From Bacillota bacterium (GTDB lineage Bacteria > Bacillota > UBA4882 > UBA8346): a DNA stretch of 64,000 nucleotides. The DNA is taken from the NCBI GenBank assembly GCA_023392595.1, contig JAEVYU010000009.1, positions 1 through 64,000 on the forward strand, read 5' to 3'. The position numbers and the translations under genes are program-made. Below the pieces are notes generated by a model. That model saw only the letters and a program-made list of their open reading frames with translations. It was not told the origin of the DNA and searched no databases. Below, piece after piece: positions 25,765 through 34,357 of the stretch (the first letter of the stretch is position 1; the number at the start of each line of letters is the position of its first letter).

Positions 25765-26598
25765 TTACTTCGAAAACAACCACCACACCAGATTGGTTAC
25801 TGTATGGCTGATGATGGCGCAGGGGAGGTTGTTGCCGGTCAATTGATATACCAGGCAATAACAAAATCCGGCAACGGTGGCGATGAGGACCATTGGCCAA
25901 CCGCCGTAAAAGATATGGCCGAATCCAAAAATAAGCGAACTGAGAATCAAGGGCATTCCATAGCCGGGTAAAAACTGTTGAATATAGCCGTACAGTAAAC
26001 CCCGGATAAAGAATTCTTGCGCCAGAGCGACAATGAACATCATATAAACGGCGGTAATCAAGATCCTTTTCCAATCGGTGTTGCAGGGGCATAGGTGCAG
26101 AAAGTTAAACTTTTGAACGATATAGATGTTCATGAGGATAAAAATGAAGGTGAGGCCTAGGGTAATCAGGATAGACTTCCAGCCGACGGCTAAAGAAAAA
26201 TTCACGGCTATCTTGCGGAAACCAAGATAATACCAGAACAAAGCGGTGATCAGGAGCCGGTAAACCAGTTCGAAATGAATTAATTGGGGATGGGAAATTA
26301 ACGGTACGCCCGGAAGCAAATTTAACATCCCGGCGTAGATAATCCCCAAAATAATCAAATCCCACCAGTAAAACCTGCCCCCTGCCGATGAAAAGCCGAT
26401 ACTGAGCAGGACTGCCAGTGAATATACGATAACCATAGCGGAAGACAGCGTTCGGTTTTGGATAAACGCCTTGTCCGGAGTTAAACATAGCATCCAAACA
26501 ATAAAACCACAGAATAACCCGATAATGCCCCAATCCGTCATTTCTAGCCCGTTTGGAATGCTTGCCGTGATGCTTGTCATTTCGTTGAGGATGCCCAT
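25765..26598 (-). CDS. CPBP-family intramembrane protein (Abi/Rce1 type)
   Basis: Membrane protein of 277 residues with about eight hydrophobic segments. Conserved CPBP motifs lie in the C-terminal half: QEFFIRG at the EExxxR position, FGFGH (FxxxH) and HTVTN (HxxxN). The first Glu of EExxxR is Gln here (codon CAA), so protease activity is doubtful. The family includes CAAX-type proteases and bacteriocin-immunity-like proteins. Stands between other transporter genes; role unknown. Confidence 0.82.
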   Translation of the reverse strand: MGILNEMTSITASIPNGLEMTDWGIIGLFCGFIVWMLCLTPDKAFIQNRTLSSAMVIVYSLAVLLSIGFSSAGGRFYWWDLIILGIIYAGMLNLLPGVPLISHPQLIHFELVYRLLITALFWYYLGFRKIAVNFSLAVGWKSILITLGLTFIFILMNIYIVQKFNFLHLCPCNTDWKRILITAVYMMFIVALAQEFFIRGLLYGYIQQFLPGYGMPLILSSLIFGFGHIFYGGWPMVLIATVAGFCYCLVYQLTGNNLPCAIISHTVTNLVWWLFSK

Positions 26599-26728
26599 TG
26601 TTGGTTGCCGGATGAGTGGGGTGGATGATTCAGTCTACGTTTCCCGCGTAATCCGGTGACTCCGTTTTTCGTAAAATGTATCCAACGATTATGTTATCAT
26701 AAGATTCCGGGTTTTTAAACCGTAGGTT

Positions 26729-27178
26729 TTAGGCCGTTCTGGTTACAAAAAACGCCCCCAGCAAAAAAAAGACGATTCCGGCGATCTTGGAAAACGTTAT
26801 CGGCGTTGCCGGCATTCCCAGGAGGCCATAGTGATCCACCAACAAAGCCGCAAGGAGCTGGCCGATGATAATGTACATAAATGCCATTGTGGCGCCGAGC
26901 CGGGGTAAAATGGAAATCACCAATGCAAGAATAAAAACCCCCAAAACGCCTCCCAAATAAAGATACCATTCCTTGGGGCCCGGTAAATTTTGTAGGGAGA
27001 CGGTTTTTGGAAAGATCAGCACAATCGCTCCAACCAGAAGCAAGTTGACGATGGTCAAAACGAATATCGAGCCGTAAGTGCCTACCCTGCTGGCTAAAGC
27101 GGTGTTAATAATCCCTTGCAGCGTCATCATCAATCCTACGAGTAGTCCTAAAGAAATTTCCAGTAAAACGAAGACCAT
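26729..27178 (-). CDS. YdcZ/DUF606-type DMT transporter
   Basis: Small inner-membrane protein of about 149 residues with five hydrophobic segments, starting GLLVGLMMTLQGIINTALA and containing the glycine-rich LYLGGVLGVF. The family is a half-size drug/metabolite transporter that dimerises. The start is set at 27178 (ATGGTC) behind GGAAG. Substrate unknown. Confidence 0.8.
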   Translation of the reverse strand: MVFVLLEISLGLLVGLMMTLQGIINTALASRVGTYGSIFVLTIVNLLLVGAIVLIFPKTVSLQNLPGPKEWYLYLGGVLGVFILALVISILPRLGATMAFMYIIIGQLLAALLVDHYGLLGMPATPITFSKIAGIVFFLLGAFFVTRTA

Positions 27179-27268
27179 GATGCTTCCATCTCTTTCCATG
27201 TTAGAGTATCCGCAGGCAATTTCAAGTCACGGAGCTGTTCTTTATCCGATTTAAAAGCATAAATAGGT

Positions 27269-28408
27269 TTATATAAAGGATTCGGAGGTGGCGTAGGCAA
27301 TATTGGATTCCAATTCCCGGTGGGTATGGGCGGAAACATACCGGAAGATTGCTCTTTCCTGAAATTCTTGAAGGTTGCGCGCGCCGGTAAAACCGAAAGC
27401 CAATTGAATACTTTTACCGAGGATATATAAAAGCAAATGGGCCGGTCCAATGCAGGGGACTAATCCTGATACGCCTTCAACACGGTGTTTAGTCTTCCGC
27501 TCCGATGTCAGAAAGCGGTCGATATCTTCGATGCCGGTTGTATCGGGAACCTCAACCGTGTTATACCTTGCTCCTTCATACTGTTTATACATTTTGCCGC
27601 CGATTTCGAATGTTTTGCCGGGCGCTTCGTCACATCCGGCGAATAATTTGCCGAGCATCACGCCGTCCGCACCGGCTGCCAACGCTTTGACGATGTCCCC
27701 GGAATTCCTGATTCCTCCGTCGGCGATGACTTTCATGTGGCGCGCTTTGGCGACCTTGGATACTTCGATAATGGATGTCAGTTGGCTCATGCCGCATCCG
27801 GAAATAATTCCCGTCGTGCAAATGCTTCCCGGCCCCAAGCCGACTTTAACCGCGGCCAGCGGCAATTGAGTAAAAATTTCGGCGCCTTCGCGATTGGCGA
27901 TATTTCCTAAAATAATTTTCAAAGGGTATTTTTTGGACAGTTTGGTAACATTCTCAATGCTTTGGATATGGAGGGGCTGAACATTGTTTAATATGACATA
28001 TTGAATATCGTCACGATTCAGAAGATATTCGGCCCTTGTTGTATCAAACGAAGAACAGGCCGCAATGATATAGGGCGTTCCGGATGGGGTTGCAGTGGCG
28101 TGGGGATATTTTTCCCGATCAATTTGGAAATTCTTTACTTTGGATATGAAAGGGTCGATTTCTTCCATGGCCATTTCACTATGGATTGTGCCGAGTCCTC
28201 CCATTTCACTGATGGCGGTAATCAGTTCCGGACTGGACACGGTGGGCATATGGGCCGACATGATTGGAAGATTGGATTGCAATCCCGCGATCATACTGGT
28301 GCTGATATCCGTTTCCTCGGGAAAAACACTGGAAATTCTGGGCTCGATAAGAATGTCGTCAAAGTTCAGACATGGCGTACGGTTATCAAGAAACCCCTGT
28401 ATATCCAT
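27269..28408 (-). CDS. IMP dehydrogenase/GMP reductase family enzyme without CBS domains
   Basis: Cytoplasmic TIM-barrel enzyme of 379 residues. The catalytic loop is GPGSICTT (Cys in the conserved position), with VIADGGIRNSGDIVKALAAG as the phosphate-binding part and EGVSGLVPC as a flap-like segment. The barrel continues without the usual CBS pair, so at this length it resembles either a CBS-less IMP dehydrogenase or a GMP reductase. Which reaction it performs is not settled; the flap resembles IMPDH, the missing CBS resembles GuaC. Good GGGAGG site. Monocistronic by appearance. Confidence 0.8.
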   Translation of the reverse strand: MDIQGFLDNRTPCLNFDDILIEPRISSVFPEETDISTSMIAGLQSNLPIMSAHMPTVSSPELITAISEMGGLGTIHSEMAMEEIDPFISKVKNFQIDREKYPHATATPSGTPYIIAACSSFDTTRAEYLLNRDDIQYVILNNVQPLHIQSIENVTKLSKKYPLKIILGNIANREGAEIFTQLPLAAVKVGLGPGSICTTGIISGCGMSQLTSIIEVSKVAKARHMKVIADGGIRNSGDIVKALAAGADGVMLGKLFAGCDEAPGKTFEIGGKMYKQYEGARYNTVEVPDTTGIEDIDRFLTSERKTKHRVEGVSGLVPCIGPAHLLLYILGKSIQLAFGFTGARNLQEFQERAIFRYVSAHTHRELESNIAYATSESFI

Positions 28409-28866
28409 TTTGTGCCTCCCTTTACATTAATAGTATATTTAGTATAAAATTTATTTAAAAATTCGTCAACAAATTTACATAAATTTTTGGAATCCATTGA
28501 ATTAAAAAATCGTTGCCAATGGTAGATGCGAATAAAAAAATGACATATTTCACAGAATATTGGTTGATTTTGGGAAGATAAAAAGAACGGGATAGTAACG
28601 ATAGACAATGTTATCCCTGCTAGTTCGGCAATTTATCTCAAAGGCCATTTTGATCCGTTGATATTTTTACCAAAAAAAAATGAAACCCAGGGACAGATGT
28701 CATTTATAATTACCAAAAATTGTATTATATTTTTGGCAACGAATAAAAATTTACGGAAGAAACTGAGATTATCGAAAAGAACACCAAGACCGTTTGGGCT
28801 GCCTGATATGAATGTTATCGGAAAGCCTTTTTTCAGAACCAAACCAATGAAAAGGGACGGTATGAT
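28409..28866. other. intergenic, no confident gene
   Basis: About 460 AT-rich bases between the leftward purine gene and the rightward Spo0E-like gene. A 73-codon frame at 28658-28879 has no ribosome site and overlaps the next start, so I do not accept it. Presumably contains both promoters. Confidence 0.35.
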
Positions 28867-29055
28867 ATGGAATATATAAATGATGAAACCAATCTGAAAG
28901 CGCAAATTACGGCAACCCGGGCTATCATGTACAGTCTCTGGAATCAACGCGGTTGTTTTGATGATGATCTCTTGGAGGTCAGTACCCAACTGGATTGCTT
29001 GATTAATCAATACCAGCGGTTACTGATGAAGAAGCCGGAAGCGAAATGTTTATAA
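28867..29055 (+). CDS. Spo0E-like aspartyl-phosphate phosphatase
   Basis: Protein of 62 residues, second intact Spo0E-like gene in the window. The motif STQLDCLI matches SxxLDxLI, after an N-terminal helix with WNQRGCFDDDLLEV. Sequence identity to the copy at 2-193 is low, so it is an older paralogue, perhaps with a different response-regulator target. It precedes a Crp/Fnr regulator by about 95 bases. Confidence 0.8.
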   Translation: MEYINDETNLKAQITATRAIMYSLWNQRGCFDDDLLEVSTQLDCLINQYQRLLMKKPEAKCL

Positions 29056-29150
29056 AACCGTTGCGAGAATTTAATGATTTCAGTAATCATTGAAATGACA
29101 AACTAAAAAATTTATTCCGAGTAGGAGGATTTTCCGGGTCGGGTCAGAAA

Positions 29151-29861
29151 ATGATCTTTATGGAACCTAAAATATTAAAAATTGTCGAGCTGATTGACGG
29201 CAATCCGGTTTTGTTTGAAATATTCAAAAGCTGTCCCTATGAAATCCTTCATTATTGGAACATCAAAGAATACCCGGCCGGTACGGTCATTTGCCACCAG
29301 GGGGAAGTCGTTGATCATTTGAACATCATTGTCAATGGATTGATTGATATCTATTATACAAGAGAAAACGGTAAAAAATATAATATCGCCACCCATAAAA
29401 GCGGGGGCTTTATTGGCGAGATGGAGTTTTTTGAAAATAAACCCTTTGTTTGTTCGGTGGAGGCCTATACGGATCTGACGGTTTTGGAAATCAAGCGGGA
29501 ACATTTTCTCAAATGGATCGCCGAGGACCGCAATATAAGCTCCTATGTGATCAAAGTGTTGTCGCGGGAATTTTATGATTACTCCCTGAAAGCGGGGAAT
29601 GATATTCTTTATCCCCTGAAGGCCAGATTATGTTCTTACCTTTTATCCAAAAGCAGGCAATTGTCATCCAAAACCACCCATATTGAAGTTAAAATCAACA
29701 AGGAAAAATTGAGTGAAGAATTGGCCGTTACCCCCCGGAGCATCCACCGGGTCTTGCATGATTTACAAAAAAAAGAGATTATTGAGGTCAAAGCGGATGT
29801 CATCATCATCACCGATTTGAACCGGTTGGTGTCCGAAGAAGAGAACAACCGGGGAGATTGA
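29151..29861 (+). CDS. Crp/Fnr-family transcriptional regulator
   Basis: Protein of 236 residues. An N-terminal cyclic-nucleotide-binding-like beta-roll (AGTVICHQGEVVDHLNIIV, GGFIGEMEFFENKPF) is followed by a C-terminal Crp helix-turn-helix (KEKLSEELAVTPRSIHRVL). No N-terminal Fnr-type four-cysteine cluster is seen and the arginine that binds cAMP phosphate is not evident, so the effector is unknown. An AGGAGG lies upstream; ATG 29151 or 29160. Confidence 0.87.
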   Translation: MIFMEPKILKIVELIDGNPVLFEIFKSCPYEILHYWNIKEYPAGTVICHQGEVVDHLNIIVNGLIDIYYTRENGKKYNIATHKSGGFIGEMEFFENKPFVCSVEAYTDLTVLEIKREHFLKWIAEDRNISSYVIKVLSREFYDYSLKAGNDILYPLKARLCSYLLSKSRQLSSKTTHIEVKINKEKLSEELAVTPRSIHRVLHDLQKKEIIEVKADVIIITDLNRLVSEEENNRGD

Positions 29862-30039
29862 AGCCGGAGGGTTTAAGAGAACGCGTTATTGCTGAAAATC
29901 CCGGTAATTTTTAAATTTAAGCTGGGATAATGAAAAATTTTGTTTGATTTTTCGGCCTCCGGAGTTTCCGACATAAAATCGACACACTTTTTTTAAAATT
30001 CCGTGATAAAATGTTAGTGGGTAAAAAATGAGAGATTTC

Positions 30040-30067
30040 AAAGCCGGGGTGGAGCGCCTCGGCTTTT
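30040..30067 (+). terminator. terminator after the Crp/Fnr gene
   Basis: AAAGCCGGGG (30040-30049) pairs with CCTCGGCTTT (30057-30066, one mismatch), then TTCCATTTTCG. About 180 bases past the gene. Confidence 0.55.
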
Positions 30068-30182
30068 CCATTTTCGTTCCTTTAACTTTCCCGCGGGATG
30101 AGTAAAAAGCAAAGCCGGGCGCGGGCCGAGCATCGGGAAACTTACTGCTTTTGAAAAACACTCGCCTAAGATTACGGTGATC

Positions 30183-30426
30183 AGAAAAAAGGTCTGAGCG
30201 GTGAGTGCGAAGTACAGGGCGATGAGTGCGCAGACCGGGGCAGTAAGAAAAAAGGTCGGGGCAGCGAGTGCGGAGTACAGGGCGATGAGTACGCAGACCG
30301 GGGCGGTAAGAAAAAAGGTCGGGGCGGTGAGTGCGGAGTACAGGGCGATGAGTGCGCAGACCGGGGCGGTAAGAAAAAAGGTCTGAGCGGTGAGTGCGGA
30401 GTGCAGGGCGGTGACTGCGCAGACCG
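30183..30426. repeat. 63-bp tandem repeat (minisatellite)
   Basis: Units begin at 30183, 30246, 30309 and 30372, exactly 63 bases apart, the last shortened to 55 bases. Each unit contains a G-rich GGTCGGGGCGGTGAGTGC part and CGCAGACC, with few differences between units. Because 63 is a multiple of three, long open frames appear on both strands; I regard them as artefacts. Confidence 0.9.
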
Positions 30427-30550
30427 TCGAAAACTGGGGTCGTCTGCGCCGCCTATTGTCCTCAGCCCTGGGGAAGACTCAGAGCGGCGGCCCTCCCCCA
30501 TTGGCGCAAAAGGGCAGTAAGGAAGGCAATTAATATCTCTCCATATAAGG

Positions 30551-30645
30551 TGAAATAAATTTTTGAATGATAGAAAATGAACGCAAACCCAAGTGAAAAG
30601 AACTTAAACGGGATTCACATGATTTCAGGGATTTACAGGATTTTT
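30551..30645. repeat. dispersed 95-bp repeat, family C, copy 1
   Basis: Aligns without gaps to 44476-44570, both 95 bases and in the same orientation, from TGAAATAAATTTTT to ACAGGATTTTT, with about twenty differences. Not a clear hairpin. Lies in the long gap ahead of the nickel/cobalt importer genes. Confidence 0.75.
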
Positions 30646-30763
30646 CATATGAAATTAAAATTAGTAATACAAACGCGCTTGATTTTTAATATTTAATTGA
30701 CGCATCTAATAAATCGTGCTACTATTTTATAATAAGTATTACTTATTTCGAGGAGTGATTTTA

Positions 30764-31810
30764 GTGCATATGGCGGATGCCTTGATTTCCCCGGTTGTAG
30801 GTGGGACAATGTGGGCGGCCTCGGCGGGAATGATTGTGGTTTCGGCAAAAAAGATTCAAAACGACCTGGATGAGAAAAAAATACCTTTAATGGGAGTGTT
30901 GGGCGCCTTCATTTTTGCGGCGCAAATGATCAATTTTTCGATTCCGGGAACCGGCTCCAGCGGGCATTTGGGTGGAGCGTTAATTCTTGCTGTTTTGTTA
31001 GGGCCGTATGCTGCTTTTCTGACGATGACTTCGATTTTAACGGTGCAGGCTCTCTTTTTTGGTGATGGCGGTTTGTTGGCCTTGGGATGTAATATTTTCA
31101 ATATGGGATTCTTTACCTGTTTCGTTACATATCCATTGCTCTATAAGAAAATTGCCGGAAATAAGACCAGTCAAAGCCGTATTTTATGGGGGGCGATGCT
31201 GGCGGGGGTTATTGGATTGCAATTGGGAGCCTTCGGTGTCGTTTTGGAAACCGTATTTTCCGGTATATCCGAATTGCCTTTCAAAACATTTGTCTTGTTG
31301 ATGCAACCCATTCATCTGGCTATTGGAGTCGTTGAAGGGTTAGTCACTGCGGCGGTAATTCGTTTTGTCTGGAAAGCCCGGCCAGAAATCCTTGAGAGCG
31401 CGGCATCGGCCAGACCGATAGGCAGTGTTTCCATTAAAAAAGTTTTCATTGGGTTGGGAATTGCAGCGGTGTTAACCGGGGGAGCGCTTTCCTGGTTTGC
31501 TTCCGCCTATCCGGACGGTCTGGAATGGTCTGTATTCCGCGCTTCAGGAAAAGAAGAACTGGAAGTCAAGGGGGATATCCATCAAACGTTGGCGTCACTT
31601 CAAGAAAAAACGGCTCTTTTACCGGACTATGGTTTTCGGAAAGGGAAAACAGAGGTGGCCGACGGAAACTCCGAAACCTCTTCTTGGCCCGATGTGAACG
31701 CCGGAACTACCGTCTCCGGGCTAGTTGGCGGCGGGATCACCCTATTATTGGCCGGCCTCATCGGACTGGTCTTGCGGCTGATCAAAAAAGCCAAAGTAAA
31801 AACGTCTTGA
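30764..31810 (+). CDS. energy-coupling-factor Ni/Co importer, fused CbiM-CbiN
   Basis: Inner-membrane protein of 348 residues. The N-terminus VHMADALISP carries the metal-binding Met-His start; I set the start at GTG 30764 behind AGGAG (30751-30755), which makes His the second residue as the family requires. A CbiM core of about 215 residues follows, then a CbiN-like part with FASAYPDGLEW and a C-terminal membrane segment. The substrate-binding unit takes up Co2+ or Ni2+; sequence does not decide which. CbiQ and CbiO follow. Confidence 0.88.
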   Translation: MHMADALISPVVGGTMWAASAGMIVVSAKKIQNDLDEKKIPLMGVLGAFIFAAQMINFSIPGTGSSGHLGGALILAVLLGPYAAFLTMTSILTVQALFFGDGGLLALGCNIFNMGFFTCFVTYPLLYKKIAGNKTSQSRILWGAMLAGVIGLQLGAFGVVLETVFSGISELPFKTFVLLMQPIHLAIGVVEGLVTAAVIRFVWKARPEILESAASARPIGSVSIKKVFIGLGIAAVLTGGALSWFASAYPDGLEWSVFRASGKEELEVKGDIHQTLASLQEKTALLPDYGFRKGKTEVADGNSETSSWPDVNAGTTVSGLVGGGITLLLAGLIGLVLRLIKKAKVKTS

Positions 31811-31864
31811 GATAAAAGGTAAACTGCGCTACCGCTATGATTCCGATAGAGATTATGAGCGGAG

Positions 31865-31922
31865 GGCTGCCGCAGAAAATGTTTTTAAGATCAATGAAGA
31901 CTCCGGTGCGGCAGCCTTTTTT
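31865..31922 (+). terminator. internal terminator between cbiMN and cbiQ
   Basis: GGCTGCCGCA (31865-31874) pairs perfectly with TGCGGCAGCC (31907-31916) and is followed by TTTTTT. It sits 54 bases after cbiMN and before cbiQ within the operon, so it would reduce or regulate expression of cbiQO. Confidence 0.7.
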
Positions 31923-31948
31923 GTTGGAGTCAATTGAAGGAGGATCCA

Positions 31949-32761
31949 GTGACAAATCTGGATATGGCTTGGCAACAAATCCGGCGCTTTGATGAAATGG
32001 CCGCCGGGAAAAGCATGATTCATCAATTAGACACCCGAGCCAAGCTAATGGTGACTTTTTTTTATATTTTCACGGTGATATCGTATTCCAAATATGATTT
32101 GTTGGGTTTATTGCCTTTGGTGTTGTACCCGGTGGTGCTAATCTCTCTGGCGGAGTTGCCTTTTGGGTATTTGCTGGGAAGGTTGTTGATTGCAGCTCCG
32201 TTTGTTTTATGGGTCGGAATTTTTAATCCGCTTTTTGATCATTCTCCCCTGTTGCAGGTCGGTGGAATGGTTGTCACCGGCGGCTGGCTTTCCTTGATGA
32301 CCCTCTTGGTTAAATTCGGCTTTACGGGAATAGCGGTTTTAATTCTCATCGCCAGCAGCGGCATGAATGCAATTGGGAACGCATTGCTGAAATTTAGAAT
32401 ACCCCGTGTTTTTGTAATTCAATTGTTGTTGATGTATCGTTATTTAAGCGTCTTAATTGAAGAAGCGGGAAGAAGTTTGCGCGCTTACCAGCTCAGGAAA
32501 AGTGAAGGTCAAGGAGTTGCCTATAAAGTTTGGGGTTCGTTACTGGGGCAGTTGTTACTACGGACCATCGACCGGGCGCAGAGAATATATCAAGCCATGC
32601 TTTGCCGGGGTTTTCATGGCGAAATTCATTTTCTGGGCCGGAAAAAAGCGGGAATCGGCGAGGCGATTTATTTGATAAGCTGGATTCTTTTTTTTATCCT
32701 GGCAAGGTGGTTGAATATTCCCGCTGTTTTAGGAAGATTTTTAATGGGGGTCGGGCAATGA
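31949..32761 (+). CDS. energy-coupling-factor transmembrane protein CbiQ
   Basis: Inner-membrane T-component of 270 residues with several hydrophobic segments and the coupling helices typical of EcfT/CbiQ (RSLRAYQLRKSEG and RAQRIYQAMLCRGFHGE). Transmits ATP hydrolysis from CbiO to the CbiMN substrate unit. GTG 31949 lies behind AAGGAGG (31937-31943). Its TGA overlaps the cbiO ATG. Confidence 0.88.
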   Translation: MTNLDMAWQQIRRFDEMAAGKSMIHQLDTRAKLMVTFFYIFTVISYSKYDLLGLLPLVLYPVVLISLAELPFGYLLGRLLIAAPFVLWVGIFNPLFDHSPLLQVGGMVVTGGWLSLMTLLVKFGFTGIAVLILIASSGMNAIGNALLKFRIPRVFVIQLLLMYRYLSVLIEEAGRSLRAYQLRKSEGQGVAYKVWGSLLGQLLLRTIDRAQRIYQAMLCRGFHGEIHFLGRKKAGIGEAIYLISWILFFILARWLNIPAVLGRFLMGVGQ

Positions 32762-33510
32762 GCCATCATTTGGTGGAAACCAAAGATTTAAGTTATATCT
32801 ATTCCGATGGAACCAAAGCGCTTCAGGAAATAACGTTGCGAATCACCCATGGCGAAGCGGTAGGAATCGTCGGAGCCAACGGAGCGGGCAAATCAACTTT
32901 GTTGATGCATTTAACAGGAATTTTGTTACCGGTTTCCGGGATGGTGAGAGTGGGCGATTACCCGCTTACTCCGAAGACCATCCCTCAAATTCGGCGCAGT
33001 GTGGGATTTATATTTCAAAATCCCGATGACCAGCTTTTTATGCCGACAGTCTTCGATGATGTGGCTTTTGGCCCATTTAACCAGGGGTTGCCCCCGGAAG
33101 AAGTTGAACAAAGGGTAGTAATGGCGTTACAAACCGTAGGCGCGCTTCATTTAAAAGACCGGCCGCCCTATAAGCTTTCGGGCGGAGAAAAAAGGTTAGT
33201 AGCCATTGCTGCGGTTTTGGCCATGTCGCCGGATATTTTGGTAATGGATGAACCGAGCGCCGCCTTGGATCCAATCGCCAGGCGCGGTTTAATTCGTTTG
33301 CTGGCTGGGTTTGGGCATACCAAAATCATTGCTTCCCATGATTTGGATCTGATTTTGGATCTTTGCGGGCGGACCATTGTATTAAGTGAGGGACGGCTTA
33401 TTGCGGACGGCCCCACCCTGGAAATTTTCAACGATGAAAAGGTATTAGCCCAAGGTCATTTAGAGAAACCGCTGGTGTTGCAGGGATGTCCAGTGTGTGG
33501 TCGCCGGTAA
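32758..33510 (+). CDS. energy-coupling-factor ATPase CbiO
   Basis: Cytoplasmic ABC ATPase of 250 residues: Walker A GANGAGKST, Q-loop FQNPDDQLF, signature LSGGEKR, Walker B ILVMDEPSAALD and H-loop IASHDLD. Completes the CbiMN-Q-O nickel/cobalt importer. ATGA overlap with cbiQ. The C-terminal CPVCGRR pair of cysteines is a small oddity. Confidence 0.92.
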   Translation: MSHHLVETKDLSYIYSDGTKALQEITLRITHGEAVGIVGANGAGKSTLLMHLTGILLPVSGMVRVGDYPLTPKTIPQIRRSVGFIFQNPDDQLFMPTVFDDVAFGPFNQGLPPEEVEQRVVMALQTVGALHLKDRPPYKLSGGEKRLVAIAAVLAMSPDILVMDEPSAALDPIARRGLIRLLAGFGHTKIIASHDLDLILDLCGRTIVLSEGRLIADGPTLEIFNDEKVLAQGHLEKPLVLQGCPVCGRR

Positions 33511-33533
33511 AGAATGATCAATCTTCTGGTAAT

Positions 33534-33642
33534 CTAGTAGAGCGTATCGTAAATAACTGGTAATCAGAAATGGGGAAGATACGCTCTACTTAAGTAAAAC
33601 GTTCACAATCATTGCGTAGTTATTTAGAGAACGTTTTACTAG
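33534..33642. repeat. dispersed double-hairpin repeat, family B, copy 1
   Basis: Starts CTAGTAGAGCGTATC and ends GAACGTTTTACTAG. Stem 1 is GTAGAGCGTATC with GATACGCTCTAC; stem 2 is AAGTAAAACGTTC with GAACGTTTTACT. A reversed copy lies at 36600-36708 and a third, cut by the window end, at 63902-64000. Stems are conserved and loops vary. Located just after cbiO. Confidence 0.85.
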
Positions 33643-33730
33643 AGTGTCTGGGACAAAATGGATACACTTTTTTCAAATGCTGTGATGTGTCGTGATTAGA
33701 GATTGTGGGTAAGAGTTATCCATAGAAATT

Positions 33731-33765
33731 AAGCCTGCCGGAGTTGGTATCCGGGAGGCTTTTTT
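33731..33765 (+). terminator. rho-independent terminator
   Basis: AAGCCTGCCGG (33731-33741) pairs with CCGGGAGGCTT (33751-33761; one mismatch), followed by a T-run. It ends transcription from the cbi operon or the repeat next to it. Confidence 0.65.
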
Positions 33766-33963
33766 AATAAACGCCGTGTGCTGCTAAGCCCGGCTTTTTT
33801 TATTGGGACCCAGAGTTTTTTTAAAACCAACTATTAAGGGATTGCCATAGGCACGGCCAGTTACCTCCGGGTAATCCGGGGATGGGGGCCGTTTTATTTT
33901 GGATAAAGGAAACCATGGCGAGAGGTTTCCGGGTTCAAGCTATGGAGGAAGGAGGTGAATACC

Positions 33964-34332
33964 ATGCTTCATAAGACATTTGCCCACCAAATCAACCGCG
34001 CCAAGACCTTGATTGACGGGTTGAAGTCCCACGGCGACCAGCTGACCGGCTGGGGAGTATCGGCGGAAGTAGTCGCCGGGTTTACCGCTCTTTATAACCA
34101 GGCTAACCTGTATGAACAAAAACGGAATGATCTGAAGGCTCTTTCCAGGCAGGCCACGGCGGAGCAGGAACAAACCATGGCCAATCTCAGCAAACAATAC
34201 GGCATGATCAGGAAACTGGTGCGGATCGCTTTGCCCCAAGAGAATTGGCCGGCATTCGGATTCCGGGCCGGGGAGTATGCGGAGAAAGAAACGGAAACGA
34301 ATTCGGAGCTAAAAGAGAGGGCAGCGATGTAA
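33964..34332 (+). CDS. unrecognised small helical protein, tandem paralogue 1
   Basis: Protein of 122 residues, helical, cytoplasmic by lack of signal, not recognised. Shares with the next gene the pattern of an N-terminal helix, a LYNQA segment and the C-terminal motif LPQENWPAFGFRAGEYA. A third, shortened relative lies at 34971. The start is fixed by AAGGAGG (33949-33955) eight bases upstream. A hairpin GGAAACC/GGTTTCC (33908-33930) lies in its leader. Confidence 0.65.
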   Translation: MLHKTFAHQINRAKTLIDGLKSHGDQLTGWGVSAEVVAGFTALYNQANLYEQKRNDLKALSRQATAEQEQTMANLSKQYGMIRKLVRIALPQENWPAFGFRAGEYAEKETETNSELKERAAM

Positions 34333-34357
34333 AATTTTTCATGGGGGCAACCCCGCC

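Noticed and set aside
28658..28879. 73-residue ORF ahead of the second Spo0E-like gene
   Set aside because: No ribosome site, overlaps the better supported gene start, and composition is that of AT-rich intergenic DNA.
29886..30161. 91-residue minus-strand ORF
   Set aside because: Overlaps the terminator of the Crp/Fnr gene and has no protein-like features or ribosome site.
30183..30426. Possible CRISPR array
   Set aside because: Units are contiguous 63-base repeats with no variable spacers and no cas genes nearby.
30181..30501. Long open frames on both strands across the tandem repeat
   Set aside because: The 63-base unit is a multiple of three, so stop-free frames arise automatically; no ribosome site and repetitive composition.
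33534..33642. Insertion sequence with transposase
   Set aside because: The element is about 110 bases without any coding frame; at most a non-autonomous element.
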